Notes under the pieces: generated by a model
Database searches by the model: none
What the model was told of the DNA's origin: nothing
The model's input: the letters and a program-made list of their open reading frames with translations, nothing else
Position numbers and translations under genes: made by a program
From: Aricia agestis
Taxonomy: Eukaryota; Arthropoda; Insecta; Lepidoptera; Lycaenidae
Reading direction: 5' to 3'
DNA length: 64,000 nucleotides
Assembly (NCBI RefSeq): GCF_905147365.1
Contig: NC_056428.1
Coordinates: 41,273,001 to 41,337,000 of the forward strand
Part shown: positions 27,677 to 42,600 of the stretch, piece by piece
How the letters are laid out: each line of letters starts with the position of its first letter
Numbering within the stretch: the stretch's first letter is position 1

Positions 27677-30600
27677 GGCATCGTAGCATCCAAACGGGTG
27701 GACCGATTTTGATCTAGTTTTTTTTGTTTGAAAGCTGATTTAATTGAGTGTTCTTAGCTATAGTTCATCATCATCAGCCTGCTCCGTGCTGAAAAATCGT
27801 GGTTCATCTGGTTCGTGAACGGCCGATTAGCAACTTGCAGTCGTTTGGTGGGCTTTATTGCATTCTAGTTCGTGACTTTTTGTTTTTGTTTCGTGACGTG
27901 TTCGTGACGCGTGATTAATGGAAAGTTGACCTGGTGCTGCAGCATCACCTGGTAATCAATATGATACCCAACTCCTCACCAACTTAGAGCAACGGTTTCT
28001 TGTTTGGGCTCATTTTAATTGCGACAACTAGTAAGACGTAGATAACCAATAAATTTTTGCATGCTGCTGCTGCAGCATCACCTGGATTCTATGGGAGCCG
28101 AGCTCTATATGAACCCAAAGTGGAGGTTTCATGTTTGGACTCATATTGACGGACTCATCCGGACATTCCTAGATGGTATTCATTGGGATATAATATGATC
28201 CTGTTGATAGAAATTATTATAACCAACACAAGTTTAAAAAGCATGAAATAAAATTAAATTAAGAAATTTAAAAAAACCCCCGCCAAACAACTTTAAAAAG
28301 TAATGAAATAATATATTTTATTTACTGACTTTAAGTTTAAATAATTCCTAAGTGTAAAGTGATATTTTAGTCCATAATTGTTGTCAAGGTGTGTCGGGGG
28401 ACCGCTAATGTAGATGTTTGATTTCACATAACATTATAGTTTAGGGGTCAGTTTTCAGCGAACCAAATCGAGACAATTAGTGACATGGCGATACAAAATG
28501 CAAAAGACACTGTTGGCGGTCCCCCGACACACCGTGACCTGATGTAAGTACCTATTATAAATTATAATACATACTTATTACTTACACTTTTGAAATTTGG
28601 CACATTTTTTCTGACGCTGATATAGACTAATAATAAATTATAGGTATACGAAAACTGGGCAGTTCTGGAAATATCGAATTGATAACCTCTTTTTTTAAGT
28701 CGGTTAAAAAACTTATTAGCTTAAAGTTGTTTTTGGATAGACATAACCCATCAATCCCCAAGCGGCACCCGGCTGTCGCACAACAATTGAAAATCTATTG
28801 TGTCTGCGATTCCCACGATCGAGGTATTTATAGGATTTTTACGATAGAATTTAAAATTATCTAACAGTATCTACTTACGTTTGGTCCAGGGCTATTGGGG
28901 TAACTGCCGGAACGTGCTATTTCAGCTGCAATGCTTTCCTGGGAAAAATACATTAAAAAACTTTTAGGGCCTGTTTCACCACTTCCTCATAAGCGCTGGA
29001 TACAGGATAGGCTATCCACCACTTAACTTGACAAAATATAGGGTATGGAGAATCTGTCAAAAAAGTTATGGATAGCCTATCCGGCACTTTATCAAGAGGT
29101 GGTGAAACAGGCCCCTAGTGATTTTTCTATTAGAACTAATAGCCTCTAAGGGGACAAAAGAGGGGGTAAGATTTTGTATCGAACTTTTTACTTTAACACG
29201 AAAACTACTGATCCGATTTGAATACGATTTTCGCAGATATTTGTCTTATTTCAACTTAACATCTGCGCAGCCCCAGACCCACCCCCCCCTCCTCTCCCTC
29301 CTGGTTAAGGTAAAGTTATTAATTAAGAGTGAATTTATTCCAACCTAAACTAAACATACAGTATCGAGTGTCTTTGGATTAATATGCGGGTGACTTTGCT
29401 GCCCCCGACCCCTACTTGGGGGGACTGCGCCCCCCCAAATCCCCCCTGGCAATGTTGCTAAGCAAAATGGTGTTATAATGGGTAAATAATGGGTTAATAA
29501 AGGCGAAAGTTTGTTTGGATGTATGGATATATGGATGTGTGGATGTGTGGATGTATGGATGTTTGTTCTCTTTCACGCAAAAACTACTGAACGGATTTTA
29601 ATGAAACTTTACAATAATATAGCTTATACATCAGAATAACACATAGGCTACAATTTTAACCGACTTTCAAAATGGGGGAGGTGTTATGTTCGTTTTCTTA
29701 TATTCAACGATTACTCCGCCGTGTGTTAACTGATTTTCAAAATTTTTCTTTTGGTATATAGGGTATCATCCCAATTTGGTATTATATTCACAAAAGTGGT
29801 GATCTGATGAAGGATCCATAAGTAATCGAGGGAACTCCTCAAAACTTATAGGGAAACATGTGGTGACTTCGGTTTCGTGAGAAGTATTCTAAGCATATGC
29901 TACCAACAAGTAAGATTTTGCACCGAGATATACCTGGTATACCGTGGTTCGGAAGGTGCTGAGAGAACTCCTGATTCTTTATAGATACAAGTTTGGGAGT
30001 GTCGGCGTTGTTTTAAGAACAGAAAGCATATGCTACTATGCAAATTACATTCATCATCATCATCATCATCATCACTACCATATTATACCATTTCATAGTA
30101 TTTTAAATCGAGACTCGAGTTTGTCAAGCGATAATTTAAAAAAATCTATACCTACCTAATATTATAAACCTGAAGAGTATGTTTGCTTGAACGCGTCAAT
30201 CTCAGGAACTACAGGTCCGATTTAAAAACTTATCTCAGTGTTAGATAGATCATTTATCGAGTAAGACTATAGGCTATATTATATTATCACGCTAAGACTA
30301 ATACGACCGAAGAAACTCAGGAAAATGTGGGAAAAACGGGGGAAATATTTTTTATGGGAAAATGTACGGTTTCTGTAAAATTCCTAATTTACGCGGGCGA
30401 AGCCGCGCGGGACATCTAGTAAAAAATATTTCAGAAATCGCAAAAAAATGAATGCCCCGTACCCCGCCAATCGACCGACCACAAAACGAAAGATCTTTAA
30501 GATAAAATAAAAACGTACGAGGCATAGACTCACTCACCCTTTCTGGAGATATTTGAAACAAAAATGTAATTAGATAGGCTCTATTCTGAAGGAGGAATCA

Positions 30601-33600
30601 GAGGACTACGTTACCTCGATTTACTGTATCTGTCTCTAGATAACGTGTCGATGTTGTTTCGATCGACGAGTCGATGGAAACTTAGAACTAATCACGACCT
30701 TGGATCCTCCTGCTCCTAAGTCCTAACGCGTTGTTAAATTTAAATTTTTGTCGATTTTAAAGTGGTTGTTCTGGAAAATGCAGTTGCCGAAAAGCGGTAA
30801 TCAGTATGCCGACTTATCAATCAAATTGTGTTTCATCTTCGTCATCTTTATCATTAACATTGATGGGGGCTCCATTAGTACAAGCTCCTAGGTAGCCGTT
30901 ACAGATAAGACTACACTAAGGGCCTGTTTCACCACTTTCTGATAACGTGCCGAATAGGTTATATTTGTCACTTATCATGAAGTGGTGAAACAGGCCCTTA
31001 GTGTAGTCTTATCTGTAACGGCTACCTAGGAACTTGTACTAATGGAGCCCCCATCAATGTTAATGATAAAGATGACGAAGATGAAACACAATTTGATTGA
31101 TAAGTCGGCATACTGATTTCTGCTCTTCGGTTCCGCTGGAACGCCACCTTGTGTTAACAAGGTGGCGTTGCAAATTGCAATAGGGAATTCAGATATTGAA
31201 CTGCACTGCACTGGCATATTTTCAATATGTATGATAATAAAATCTCATAATATTATACATATATATGTATATACTAGCTGTTGCCCGCGACTTCGTCCGC
31301 GTGGACTTTAGTTTATAGCGCGCGGTGTCAACAAAATTTGTGTCAAATTTAAAAACTTTTTAAAACCCTGGTAAGTGGTACCCCTCTTAGGGCCGCTCTA
31401 CACCGGAATGGCAGCACTGAAAGTGCTCGCCTCGCCGCTGCCATTCCGATGTAGCGCGGCCCTTAATTAATCAAAATACCCAAAAACAGCTGTGCAGTGT
31501 GCACATAATCTATACTAATATTATAAATGCGAAAGTATCTCTGTCGACTGTCTGTCTGTCTGTCTGTCTGTCAGTCTCGCTTTCACGCCAAACGCCAAAA
31601 CTACCGAACCGATTGTAATGAAATTTTGTATACAGATAGTCTAAAGCCTGAGAAAGGACATAGGCTACTTTTTTACTGGAAAAAAGGGTTGTCAGGGTGT
31701 TCAAATTAAGTTACTTCCAAAAATTCATAATAGATGGCGCCGTGCGTCTTCTACATCGCGCTGACGCTTGCTCAAAAGTCTTTCTATAAAAGGTAGTATC
31801 ATCTTACATTTAGGTTTCGATTTTTTTCGATTGATATATCTATTCTACGGTATTAAATAACTCAGTACTTTATCTGTGCAGTGACGTAACTCTAAGCCTA
31901 TCAATGATAAATAGTTTATGGGTAAAGTTGTGTAATTGGGGGGGTAAATAAGCTTTAAAATTTGGCATAAAATATAAAGTTTAATATAAAAAAATGAAAT
32001 ATTTATTGTGTGCACACTGCACAGCTGTATTGATTTAAGGGGTACCAGGGTTTTTTTATAAAAGCTTTTGACACCAATTTTGTTGACATCGCGCTTTATA
32101 AACTGAAGTCCACGCGGACAAAGTCGCGGGCCACAGCTAGTAACTAATAAGTATGATTAGTTCTATGTTACAATGAAATAAAAAATAAAACGCCATCTGT
32201 TGAATCGTATTAGAACTAAAATGTTCATTGCATCGATATATTTCTGGATTTTTTATAATATTATACATAAAATATATTTAAGTAAAAAAATAAAACGCCA
32301 TCTGTTTTCATATATTACAATTAAAATGTTGATTGCATTGATATATTTTCTGGATGGAATATAGGCCAACACGGTACACTTGAACTCCTTTATTTTAGAG
32401 CGCCTTCTGTTGTCAACTTGTCACATATATTAGAAATGCAGTAGGAGTTCTATAAGATAAGATAGATTGATTATTATTATACCAAGTGATAATATTATTA
32501 AACATAATATTCTAACGTATTAAAAACTATAAACAAAAACATAATAACTAATAAGTATGATTAGTTCTATGTTACAATGAAGTAAAAAATAAAACGCCAT
32601 CTGTTGAATCGTATTATAACTAAAATGTTCATTGCATCGATATATTTCTGGATTTTTTATAATATTATACATAAAATATATTTAAGATTTTTGAAATATT
32701 ATTTTAATACACATCCAAGACCCAGGAACATTGAAAACTTTTTGTTCCGCCTGCGGGACTCGAACCCAGGACCCCCGGGATGAGCGCTGGCCACGCGCAA
32801 TGCGAATTCATTTTCATCGATATTTTCATGGAAATAAGATATTTTCCCACACCAAAATGTAGCCTATGTCCTTTCTCAGACTCTAGAATAACTGTGTACA
32901 AAATTTCATTGCAATCGGTTCAGTAGTTTTGGCGTGAAAGCGAGACAGACAGACATACAGACAGATAGACAGAGATACTTTCGCATTTATAATATTAGTA
33001 TGGATTAAAATAACAAACTAAAACTTATGCTTTACTAGATTTCAGAAAGTGTAGATTTTACTTACTAAACTAGAGAAATATGTCCATACCTACGATCCAT
33101 ACGAATATTATAAATGCAAAAGTTCACGCCCAAACCGCTGAACCGATTTTGCTGAAATTTGGCATGGATACTTGCCACAGATACTTTGAGTCCCGGGAAA
33201 GGGCATAGAATACTATTTATCTCGAAAAATGTACGGTTCCCGCGCCATAAACGAGTTGTGCCGCAACGGAGTTGAAATTTGAATAATTTCATAGAACAAT
33301 GTTAAAAAGCGCAGGGTACAACAAATACTTACCGTTTTCTTTCAAAACTTCACTTTAAAATGTTCTTAGCCCATAAGAGCCATCTATGTGGTATACCACG
33401 AACAGAAACAGCAGGGCTCAGGTGAAACAGTGGGAGCGCTCTACAACTTGGAAGCAATATTGACTTATGCCGCAGGGACAGGCTTTGATGCGCAATATCT
33501 AGCGCATGCGCGGGATGGCGCTCTATCGATTGAGTCCGAAGGTCAATGTTAAGCCTTAGGATGGGTTGCACCAACTTACTTACTGTTACTTTAACTATAA

Positions 33601-36600
33601 CTTTAACTATAAAGCTACAATGCAAAATGTCAAATCTTTGGTTAAAGTCAAAAATGGACGCCATATTTAACCATAATAACTTTTTTAGTTTTAAATGCAC
33701 GTGGCGAAAGAAGGAACTAACGCTGTCATCATACAAAAACGCCATTTTTGACAGTTCTCCTTTACCAGCAGCGCCCCCGCCCACGTTCATTTATAACCTT
33801 TTTGGACCAGTAGCCATAGCACGGCCATCAGTAGAAATGCGAAAGTATAGACAAACTGTGGACATAAATTAAAAGTGCCGTTCCGATCTTTACTGCGGCC
33901 AATCGCGACCGACAAAAATTCAATTAAAATGCCACTTTATGGCAGACTATTCGGAACGTGCACGTCAGTAGTGACATATTTCAAACGTTCATGTGTTTTA
34001 GGGGCATGTGTCAAAAAATAAACAACAAGAATTTGTTTATTTTGTAAATATTAAAGCAAATAAAATATATATAGAACAATAATTAATGGTATATTTTGGG
34101 TTATATTTAGTTAAAAACTACTTGTGGAAAATTAATATAATCATAAAAAATGGTTTTGAGAGTTTAATTAAAACACTCAATAAGTTTCAAGGCCCATTCT
34201 ATGCTAAAAGGAAATAAATTGGTGGTAGCAGGGCATGTAAGGGATGTAGAAGAGCTAAGAACTAATGGCAATGTTATATATTACAATCTAGTATAATTCG
34301 CCGAACATCGGTGACTTTAGCACCCTATAAAACAAGTTCAAACGTAAGTACTCAACCAACCAAAAAACGTAACTAAACATTTGGATAAAGCAAGTCTAAA
34401 CATTTTTATTCATTCTTACAGATAGATAATAATGATCGGGTTGTTGCTGGAGTAAAATGCAGCTGCGTTTATAACCAGAGCGGCAAGTGCAAACATATTG
34501 CTGCTTTAATCAGTAACAAAAATACGAGCAATACTTTATACTTGAAAAAAATAAATGTAATGTTTTTAAAAATCTTGTTTTTATTTATTTTTTACAACAT
34601 TAATACTCTTGAAGAAAATCGGAGTCTATAAATTTACTAAAACACTGCAAACATTCTTAATGTTTCTGAGTCTTTGCAATAATACACTTTCAATCAATGA
34701 GTTCCTAAAATAGAAACATAGAATATCATTTCAACATGGATTCTTACTCGAGCAATATCATAAGTCTTTTCGGTTTCCTCTTAAAGAGTACTCGTTTTGT
34801 TTTGCTCAAAATGGGGGCATAATAATTTTAACTTTTTTACCCCTTTCATCTAAAACTTGCTTACTTGAAAAACCTTTTTGATTCAAAACTCTATCTCCAG
34901 CTTCTAAAAGATCAGTTAGACCAGTATGTAGTATCTGGTTTATCGTCATATTTTGTGAGTTACTATTTCTTCCACCTAATACTTTGGATTTAAATTAAAT
35001 ATTCTATTAAACTATCACTGCAAGTTTTGTCGTCGGGTTTTGGAGACCATGGTGATCCATCATTCATCAACACTAAAATAATAGTTAGGTACTCAATTAA
35101 TATCTTTATAAAATGCAACTCAAATAAAATTGACTTGACTGATAAATGATAATGCAATTTTAGGTTATATCGAATCACATACTTTTTCATTTTTACAGCA
35201 GCTATCCATTTATATCTGATCTAATTTCCTAGTGGATTTAGGAAAAACATTAAATTTGTATATTGCCTACCTATTTCTGCTGTTATTTTTGCAGTCTACG
35301 ATACAAAAACAATTAAGACCAATTTCTAAAAATTTCGAAACAATATTGACAAGTTTGTTTGACTATTAGCTGAGCCTCTTTTTTGCATATTTTTTCCGCG
35401 GTAAGCGCGGCAATCGCTTTCTTTACCCCCTCCACCCACTTCGCACGCTCCGAATAGTATATGTCATAGAGTAAGATATATAAGGACTATAGTCTGTCAT
35501 AAAGTGTCATTTTAATTGATTTTTTCGTAATGAAAAAAGATCGGAATGCCACCTTAAGTTTATTTCCACGGTTTGTCTATACTTTCGCATTTCTACTGGT
35601 GGCCGTGCTAGGGCTGTCATCTGTCAATTTCTCCGGTCAAGGTTAAAGTTAAAGCTAAATTTAGCCTTAACTATAACCATTACTTTAGCCTTAACTTTAA
35701 CTTTAACCTCAACTTTAACTTTAACCACGCCTCTGGTTCAACCCACCCTTTGTCAACTGCATCGAAAAACAGATATTTCTACCAGGGCGGTGATCTAGCC
35801 TCTGTAATCCCTTATGCGCTGCTACTTTCACATTGTACTCAATACAAGGGACTTATCACTTAGTTTTATTAATATCACTTAATTTTGTTTCACCTTGCAT
35901 ATATTTGTGATTTCATTTGAAACGTTATTATATTTGTCCTATACAAAATGTTGCGCCATCTTTTGGAAATTTTAGGAATTAGAATAACAGAATCTCCAAG
36001 AAGCAGATATTGAAACAAGACCCTGGCCAAGTTCAATGTTATTTCGTCAACAAGGCCTGACATGCGCAGAGAGTTTCGCGGCTCTATCGATCGTGTTCCA
36101 AGGTTAGGGTAAAACATAACTACCGGTTAAGGTCAAATTCTATGAAAATTGCTCAATAAACAAAGGCTCAAAAATCATGTAATGATGAGTATATTTCGAA
36201 ACTAATCACCAAGACAATTATGCACCAGCTTAAGTTTCTTAATCTTTTGGTATTTCTAAGAAATTATGAAATATGAGGAGACGAATTCTAAGAAAAGGTG
36301 GTGAAAGGTTGCCTACTCAGAACATCCAGCTTTATTGATGGCAATGGATGGATGTATGACAAAATAATTTTTACCAAATTTTTCTGCTTAAATCTGGTAT
36401 ATATAGCAAAATCAGCGACATCTTTCGCAAATCTCGGGCATTATTATGGAAGTAGTAACGCAATTATCACCAAGCTGGGGTTAGTGTCGAATATCACGTT
36501 CCTGCAATTTCACATCCCTATTCCCTAGTAGCTGGCAACTTGTGACATGCGCACTGAGCTCGCAGCTCCATCGATCGGTCCAACGCAAGGTCAGGTTCAC

Positions 36601-39600
36601 CCCACCCCTACCCCCACCCATCATAAAAGGTCATACATAAAGTGCGTCTAAAACGAATGAACTAGAGGCAAAACATTAGGATTTAAAGTCATCATAATCT
36701 AGCAATGAACTGTTTTGGTCCTATTTTGTTTAGTTTGGAAATAAACTAATAAATAAGATTCAGGTATGCTGTATGTGCTGTCAGCTGTGTCGATTTTCAA
36801 GATTAGTCCCATCTTTGAAAATGTTAAAGTTATTTGTGGAGCAATCGGAGCACAATAAGGGACCAGTAAAACCACACATACAAATAAGCCCAAGACTAAC
36901 TGCATTGAATCGAAACCGAAGTACCATAACCAAAGAACCGAGTACACATTTAAGTATTTTTTTATTATTTTCAAGAAATTAAAAGGAAATATTATAAGTA
37001 ACAAAAATACTTCAAACGGTTATAAAAAACGCCATCTTTTGAAGGAGCCAGGAAATCGTTGTACCTATGAACCACTAGGTGACAAAGAAAATTTCTATCC
37101 TCTAAGTTTCACAGCCCTGCGTCCAGAATTACATGTGCAGCATCTCGACAGAGCCGGGAGCTCCATCGACCGGGACTCGAGGTCACGGCTACCCCACCTA
37201 TCAAACGCGAAGAACATTAACAACAATATTGAGAATATTCCTAGCTCGTGTTATCAGAGGTCAAAAACAAGGACAAAAAGACTGAAAAGAAATCATTTTT
37301 ATCCTTCAATTCGGCTGTTTTATTTCTGAAGTAAACGTACTCTGGATTGGAATTTTAAAAGATCCAAAATGAGCATAATATAATTGTGATGTCATCGAGA
37401 CACTTTTTTCCTATACGAGTATAAACACGAAGCTAACGCCATCTTTTGAGGATCCCAGGAATTAGTACAACGACGTTTGAACCCATAAAGTTAATATACC
37501 TAGCTAACCTAGCGGAATAGAGAAACAAAGGACTGAGCAAGCGAGATGTCACTATCAGTACGGTAACACTGCGTGCTGAAATTTTTCATAAGTGTTTAGT
37601 TTGGATGACAATGCACGATAATGTGACATCACTCTAAACCCAATATGACCGACCATCCAAGATGGCGAAATAATTATTTTCTATGCAGTCCTACAACATG
37701 AATATTAAATGAAAGGGCTTTTTGAGAGTAACTCGACCTAACATGGCAGCTCACTTTAGGGGAGGGGGCCAGGCCCCCCTCATTGTTTATCTCCACACCT
37801 ACTAGCAACAGACTAGTTATAGCCACGATCAAACTACCATGGTCTTAACCAGACCAGTAGCTTAGACCCTTACGAAATAAAATGGCAGCTCATCCAAGAT
37901 AGGGGAATAGTTATTTTTAATGCACTTCTGCATTGTGTGAAAAATTCAAGTACCTACCTGTTGCTATTATTAAAAAAGGCCAAAAAATCACGTTTGTTGT
38001 ATGGGAATAATAATTAGTGCCCTTAAATATTAATTTTATTTTGTTTTTAGTATGTTTGATATACACAATCTGTGACAACTCTCTAGCTATTACCGTTCTT
38101 GAGTTACAGGCTGGTGACATACAGACGGACACACGGACAGACGGACAGACAGACAGACTGACAGACAACAAAGTCTTAGTAATAGGGTCCCGTTTTTACC
38201 CTTTGGGTACGGAACGGGTCATCTCGACCGACGAGTTTGATACAGTTGGAGTTGATGATAAAAAAGACGGTGATAATGATGAATGATGATATTGGTTAAT
38301 GTTATATAGTAATGACTAATGAGTATTCACTTACAGTGTCAGTGTCTGATATTTCGTGGTACTCGTGCTCGTCGGCCGGCTTGGCAGCAGCCGCGTCGTT
38401 CTTAGCCGAGCGGCCCAAAGTCGCGTACTTCACCTGAACAAATACAAGATCTGTAATGCTGCTGGAAAATACTGGGATTGTCCATTAATCTCTTTGGGAT
38501 TGACTTGAAGGGAGGTGGAGAAGTTTAACAAAAATCACGAAAGTATAATACAAAAAGGAAGCTTAACTCCAATTATTATGTTATAACAAAAAATTGAACC
38601 CGACTTCCAAGGAAAAAAAAATTCTTAAAATGACCTAAAAAGTATGAAATAATTCTTATTCTTCATTAGTGCCTTTTTCAAAATTCGACTAAATCTCAAC
38701 GAATTCTGTACTCAATTTTCATTCTTTTGAAGTCGGTACCAGCCCAGAACTGAGATACTTCACATAGAACTTAGCCAGTACCGACTTCAAAAGAATGAAA
38801 ATTGAGTACAGAATTCGTTGAGATTTAGTCAAATTTTGAAAAAGGCACAGTTAATAAAGAATAAGAATTATTTCATACTTTTTAGGTCATTTTAAGAATA
38901 TTGTTTTTCCATTGAAGTCGGGTTAAATTTTTTGTTAAACAATAATAATTTAACTCTTTTTATTTCATTTTACTCGTTATCTACAAGACAAAGCTTTATG
39001 CGTAGATAACCACTACGAATATTAACTGTCCATATTATATTACTGTAAGCGAAATTGCGGTAAATGCTTGCAGTTATCTAAGCGATGCTGCAATTTCCAA
39101 GCTTTTATCTTTAAAGGTTTAGGAGTTCTGTTCGGTGCCTTTGGACCAAGAGATACCTTCGTATGAAATTTCTGTTATTCATAACATATACTTAAGTTAC
39201 TAGAAACAACATTTTAACCACTATGAGTGTTTTGATAAATTTCAAGGATTTCCCTCGATTGCTCATAGATGCATCATCAGCTCCTCCCTCGATTGCATCA
39301 TCAGCTCACCGCTTTCGTAATTGTTATATAAAATTAAGATTATATCCTATACAACAACACAAGAATTTTGAAAATCGGTCCACAAACAGCGAAGTAATCA
39401 TAAAAAACATCTGCTTCGATGCAAAATATCACGAAAAGTGGGTGTATAAATGGGTTATAATGTGAAGACCCATGGTATAATTATGGTTGTGATGATAATG
39501 ATCAATCAAATTGATGTGTTGGCATATGCTTTCAGTTGTTTAAGCAACGCCGAAATCCCCGAACCTGTATCTATAAGGATTCAAAAGTTCTGTTCGGTAC

Positions 39601-42600
39601 CTTCGAATCCAGGGTATAACCTGGTGCGAAATCTTACTTTTTGGTAGCATTTATGCTTCTCAAAAAATTGAAATCACTATATGTTTCCATACAAATTTCA
39701 AGGAGTCCCCTCGATTCCTCATGGATCCCATCATCAGATCACCACTTTTGTGAACATGGTACCAACCTCGGATTCAACCCTGTACAACAACAAAATAATC
39801 ATGAAAATCGGTCCACAAACGGCGAAGTTGGTTGAACATACAATATATATATATATATATATATAAACAGACGAACATAATATAACCTCCTCCTTTTTGG
39901 AAGTCGGTTAAAAATTATAGCTTAAGTTACAAATCGACATCTATGTTAACCACAAATTATGAAATAACCTTGTTGAAGAGACTCTTGCTGGTTGTCGGCT
40001 CGGACACACTCTTGAGCGCCTTCATCAGAACTTTAGTCTTCAGAGTCTCGGTCTCTGAAAAAGTTTTTGTCCTTTTAATGTGGGAATATGCTGCTTCACC
40101 ATGTCTATGGTTGGTATTACACCTATGAAATTTATTTGTCAATTGTGCACCCTGAAACACAACGAAGACGTATCGTACAGCTTCTTCCAGTCTTATTTAT
40201 AAGCATTAAGTTTCAAAAGTCGGTAGAGCCGAGATGCCGTCGACTGTACAATAAATCAATCAACGTGCGAATCAGGTGCGACAGCACAGCAGAACTTGAA
40301 TATTTGTGAAGCACGGGCAAGATGTTGTATGATGCTGATGTTAGATGTTTCTGTTCCGGAACCGCGATACAACGAGCGACATAGCTTCTCTCTTCATGCT
40401 CGATGACCACCGAAATTCAACCGGCGAGTAAACCTAATTGTTAAAATATTGAACTGTTATGAGGTCGACTCGCCACCCGGTCGCCTCTGTGAGCGGAGTC
40501 CTCAACGATGTTAAACAAACTCACGTGTAATAGTATCACCGGCGTTATCTCGCGATGGGCTGAGCAGCGGGTACGGTGTAGTAGAACCAGTTACATGGGA
40601 TGGCGACTGCGGTAGCAACGGTTCTGCGTCGTCCACGCGGTAGGTAGTTGTCGGTCGTGCAGGACGTGACAGCGGCTAGGGGGAGATGAGGCTTGAGATT
40701 TGTGCGGGAGGGGTTTCGAGGCTAACCTTTATTTATTTTATTTTAATTTATTCGGAAAACATACAGTGTTCAGTTGCACTATAGAAGGCTATTTAAAAAT
40801 CTTAACACCATTAATACGTTTCCACATTTAGAGACTACTTAATTACTAAAGCTTACAAAACTTATAAGTCTTGTACACAAATAAACAAAAAAATAAAACC
40901 GACTTCCAAGTGAAAAAAATAACATTACATGGTGGGTTGCACCATCTTACTTTAACTATAACTGTAACCTTAACTATAACTACAATGCAAAATATCAAAT
41001 CTATGGTTAAAGTAAAAAATGGACGCCATATTTAACCATAACCATAACCTGACAAGGCTTTAAAGGAACGTGGGGAAAAAAGAAACTATTGCTGTCATCA
41101 TAAAAACCGCCATTTTTGACAGTTCTCCTTTACCAGCTGCAGCGCCCCCGCCCACGTTCATTTAAAAATTAAAGCCTTGTCGGACCAGCGACAGACATCT
41201 GTCAAATTCTGTGGTCAAAGTTAAGTTAGCCTTAACTATAACCATAACTTTGAACATAACTGTAACTATAACCACGCCTCTGGTTCAATGCCACCCATCC
41301 TTATTGAACTAAAATAATTGAGAAAAAATTAAATGAACTAAAAAATATTAAATAATTCTTATTCTTTAGTAGTGCCTCTTTTAGAAATTGCCTAAACCTC
41401 AACTCCTTTTATACGTGGGAGAGCCATGCTTCGGCACGAATGGGCCGGCTCGACCGGAGAAATACCACGTTCTCACAGAAAACCGGCGTGAAACAGCGCT
41501 TGCGCTGTGTTTCGCCGAGTGAGTGAGTTTACCGGAGGCCCAATCCCCTACCCTAATCCCTTCCCTACCCTCCCCTATTCCCTTCCCTTCCCATCCCTAC
41601 CCTCCCCTATATCCCTATTCCCTCTTAAAAGGCCGGCAATGCACCTGCAGCTCTTCTGATGCTGCGAGTGTCCATGGGCGACGGAAGTTGCTTTCCATCA
41701 GGTGACCCGTTTGCTCGTTTGCCCCCTTATTTCATAAAAAAAAAAAAAACTATTTCTGTATACAATCTTCATTATTTTAAAGTCGATACAGATCAGAATC
41801 GTGAATTCAATATTTGACACATTTTCAATATATTATGATAAAATATTTTTGGGACTGGTACCGACTTCAAAATTCTGAAGATTTTATACAGAAATAGTTG
41901 AAGTAATGTTATTGTTTTCACTTCAGGAAGTCGGTTTTAATTTTTTGTTAAAAATAATATTTTCATTCTTTTTAGATATCTATACTTATGGCTTTCTGTA
42001 AAGATTACTCGGCCGTTTGTGAACCGATTTTCAAAATTTTTGTCTGTTCTGTGACTTTCGTTCTATTATAGCACATCGGCATGGAAAACATCAGCTGAAC
42101 ATTAAAAAAAATATTACTTCTGCGATTCTGCGCGAGACCAATCAGCGTTGGTCGCCCGCAGACGTGTGTCTTACGCTCTGGAGTTAAGGTTGAATTTGTA
42201 ATGTTCAAATGTACAGCGCCATCTTTTAACAGAAGTTGGAACTCAACTTAATACAATGTTGTAAACTTGTTATTAATGTTGAAACTAGCTTAAACAGTAG
42301 TTTTAAGTAGTTAAAGCATATTTTTTTTATGTTCAGCTAATGTTTCTATGTGGAAGTGCTATAATAGAACGATAGTCACAGAACAGACGAAAATTTTGAA
42401 AATCGGTTCACAAACGGCCGAGTAATCTAAAGTTCTAAACATACAAAAATAAAATAAAAAAATATCCACAGCCGAACATATAACCTTCTCCTTTTTGGAA
42501 GTCGGTTAAAAAGAAAAAAAAATAGCTTATAAAAAGGTACACACATACTTTGTATTATTGTGGTTCAGTTATAGGAGATAATTTATTATAAAACGACAGT

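Noticed and set aside
27498..27712. Cys/Val-rich or Thr/Asp-Arg-Gln-rich proteins over CTGT/CAGA runs
   Set aside because: They are translations of microsatellites inside repeats, open in several frames. Likewise at 5632-5841, 16171-16353, 31510-31704, 38017-38286 and 55703-55885.
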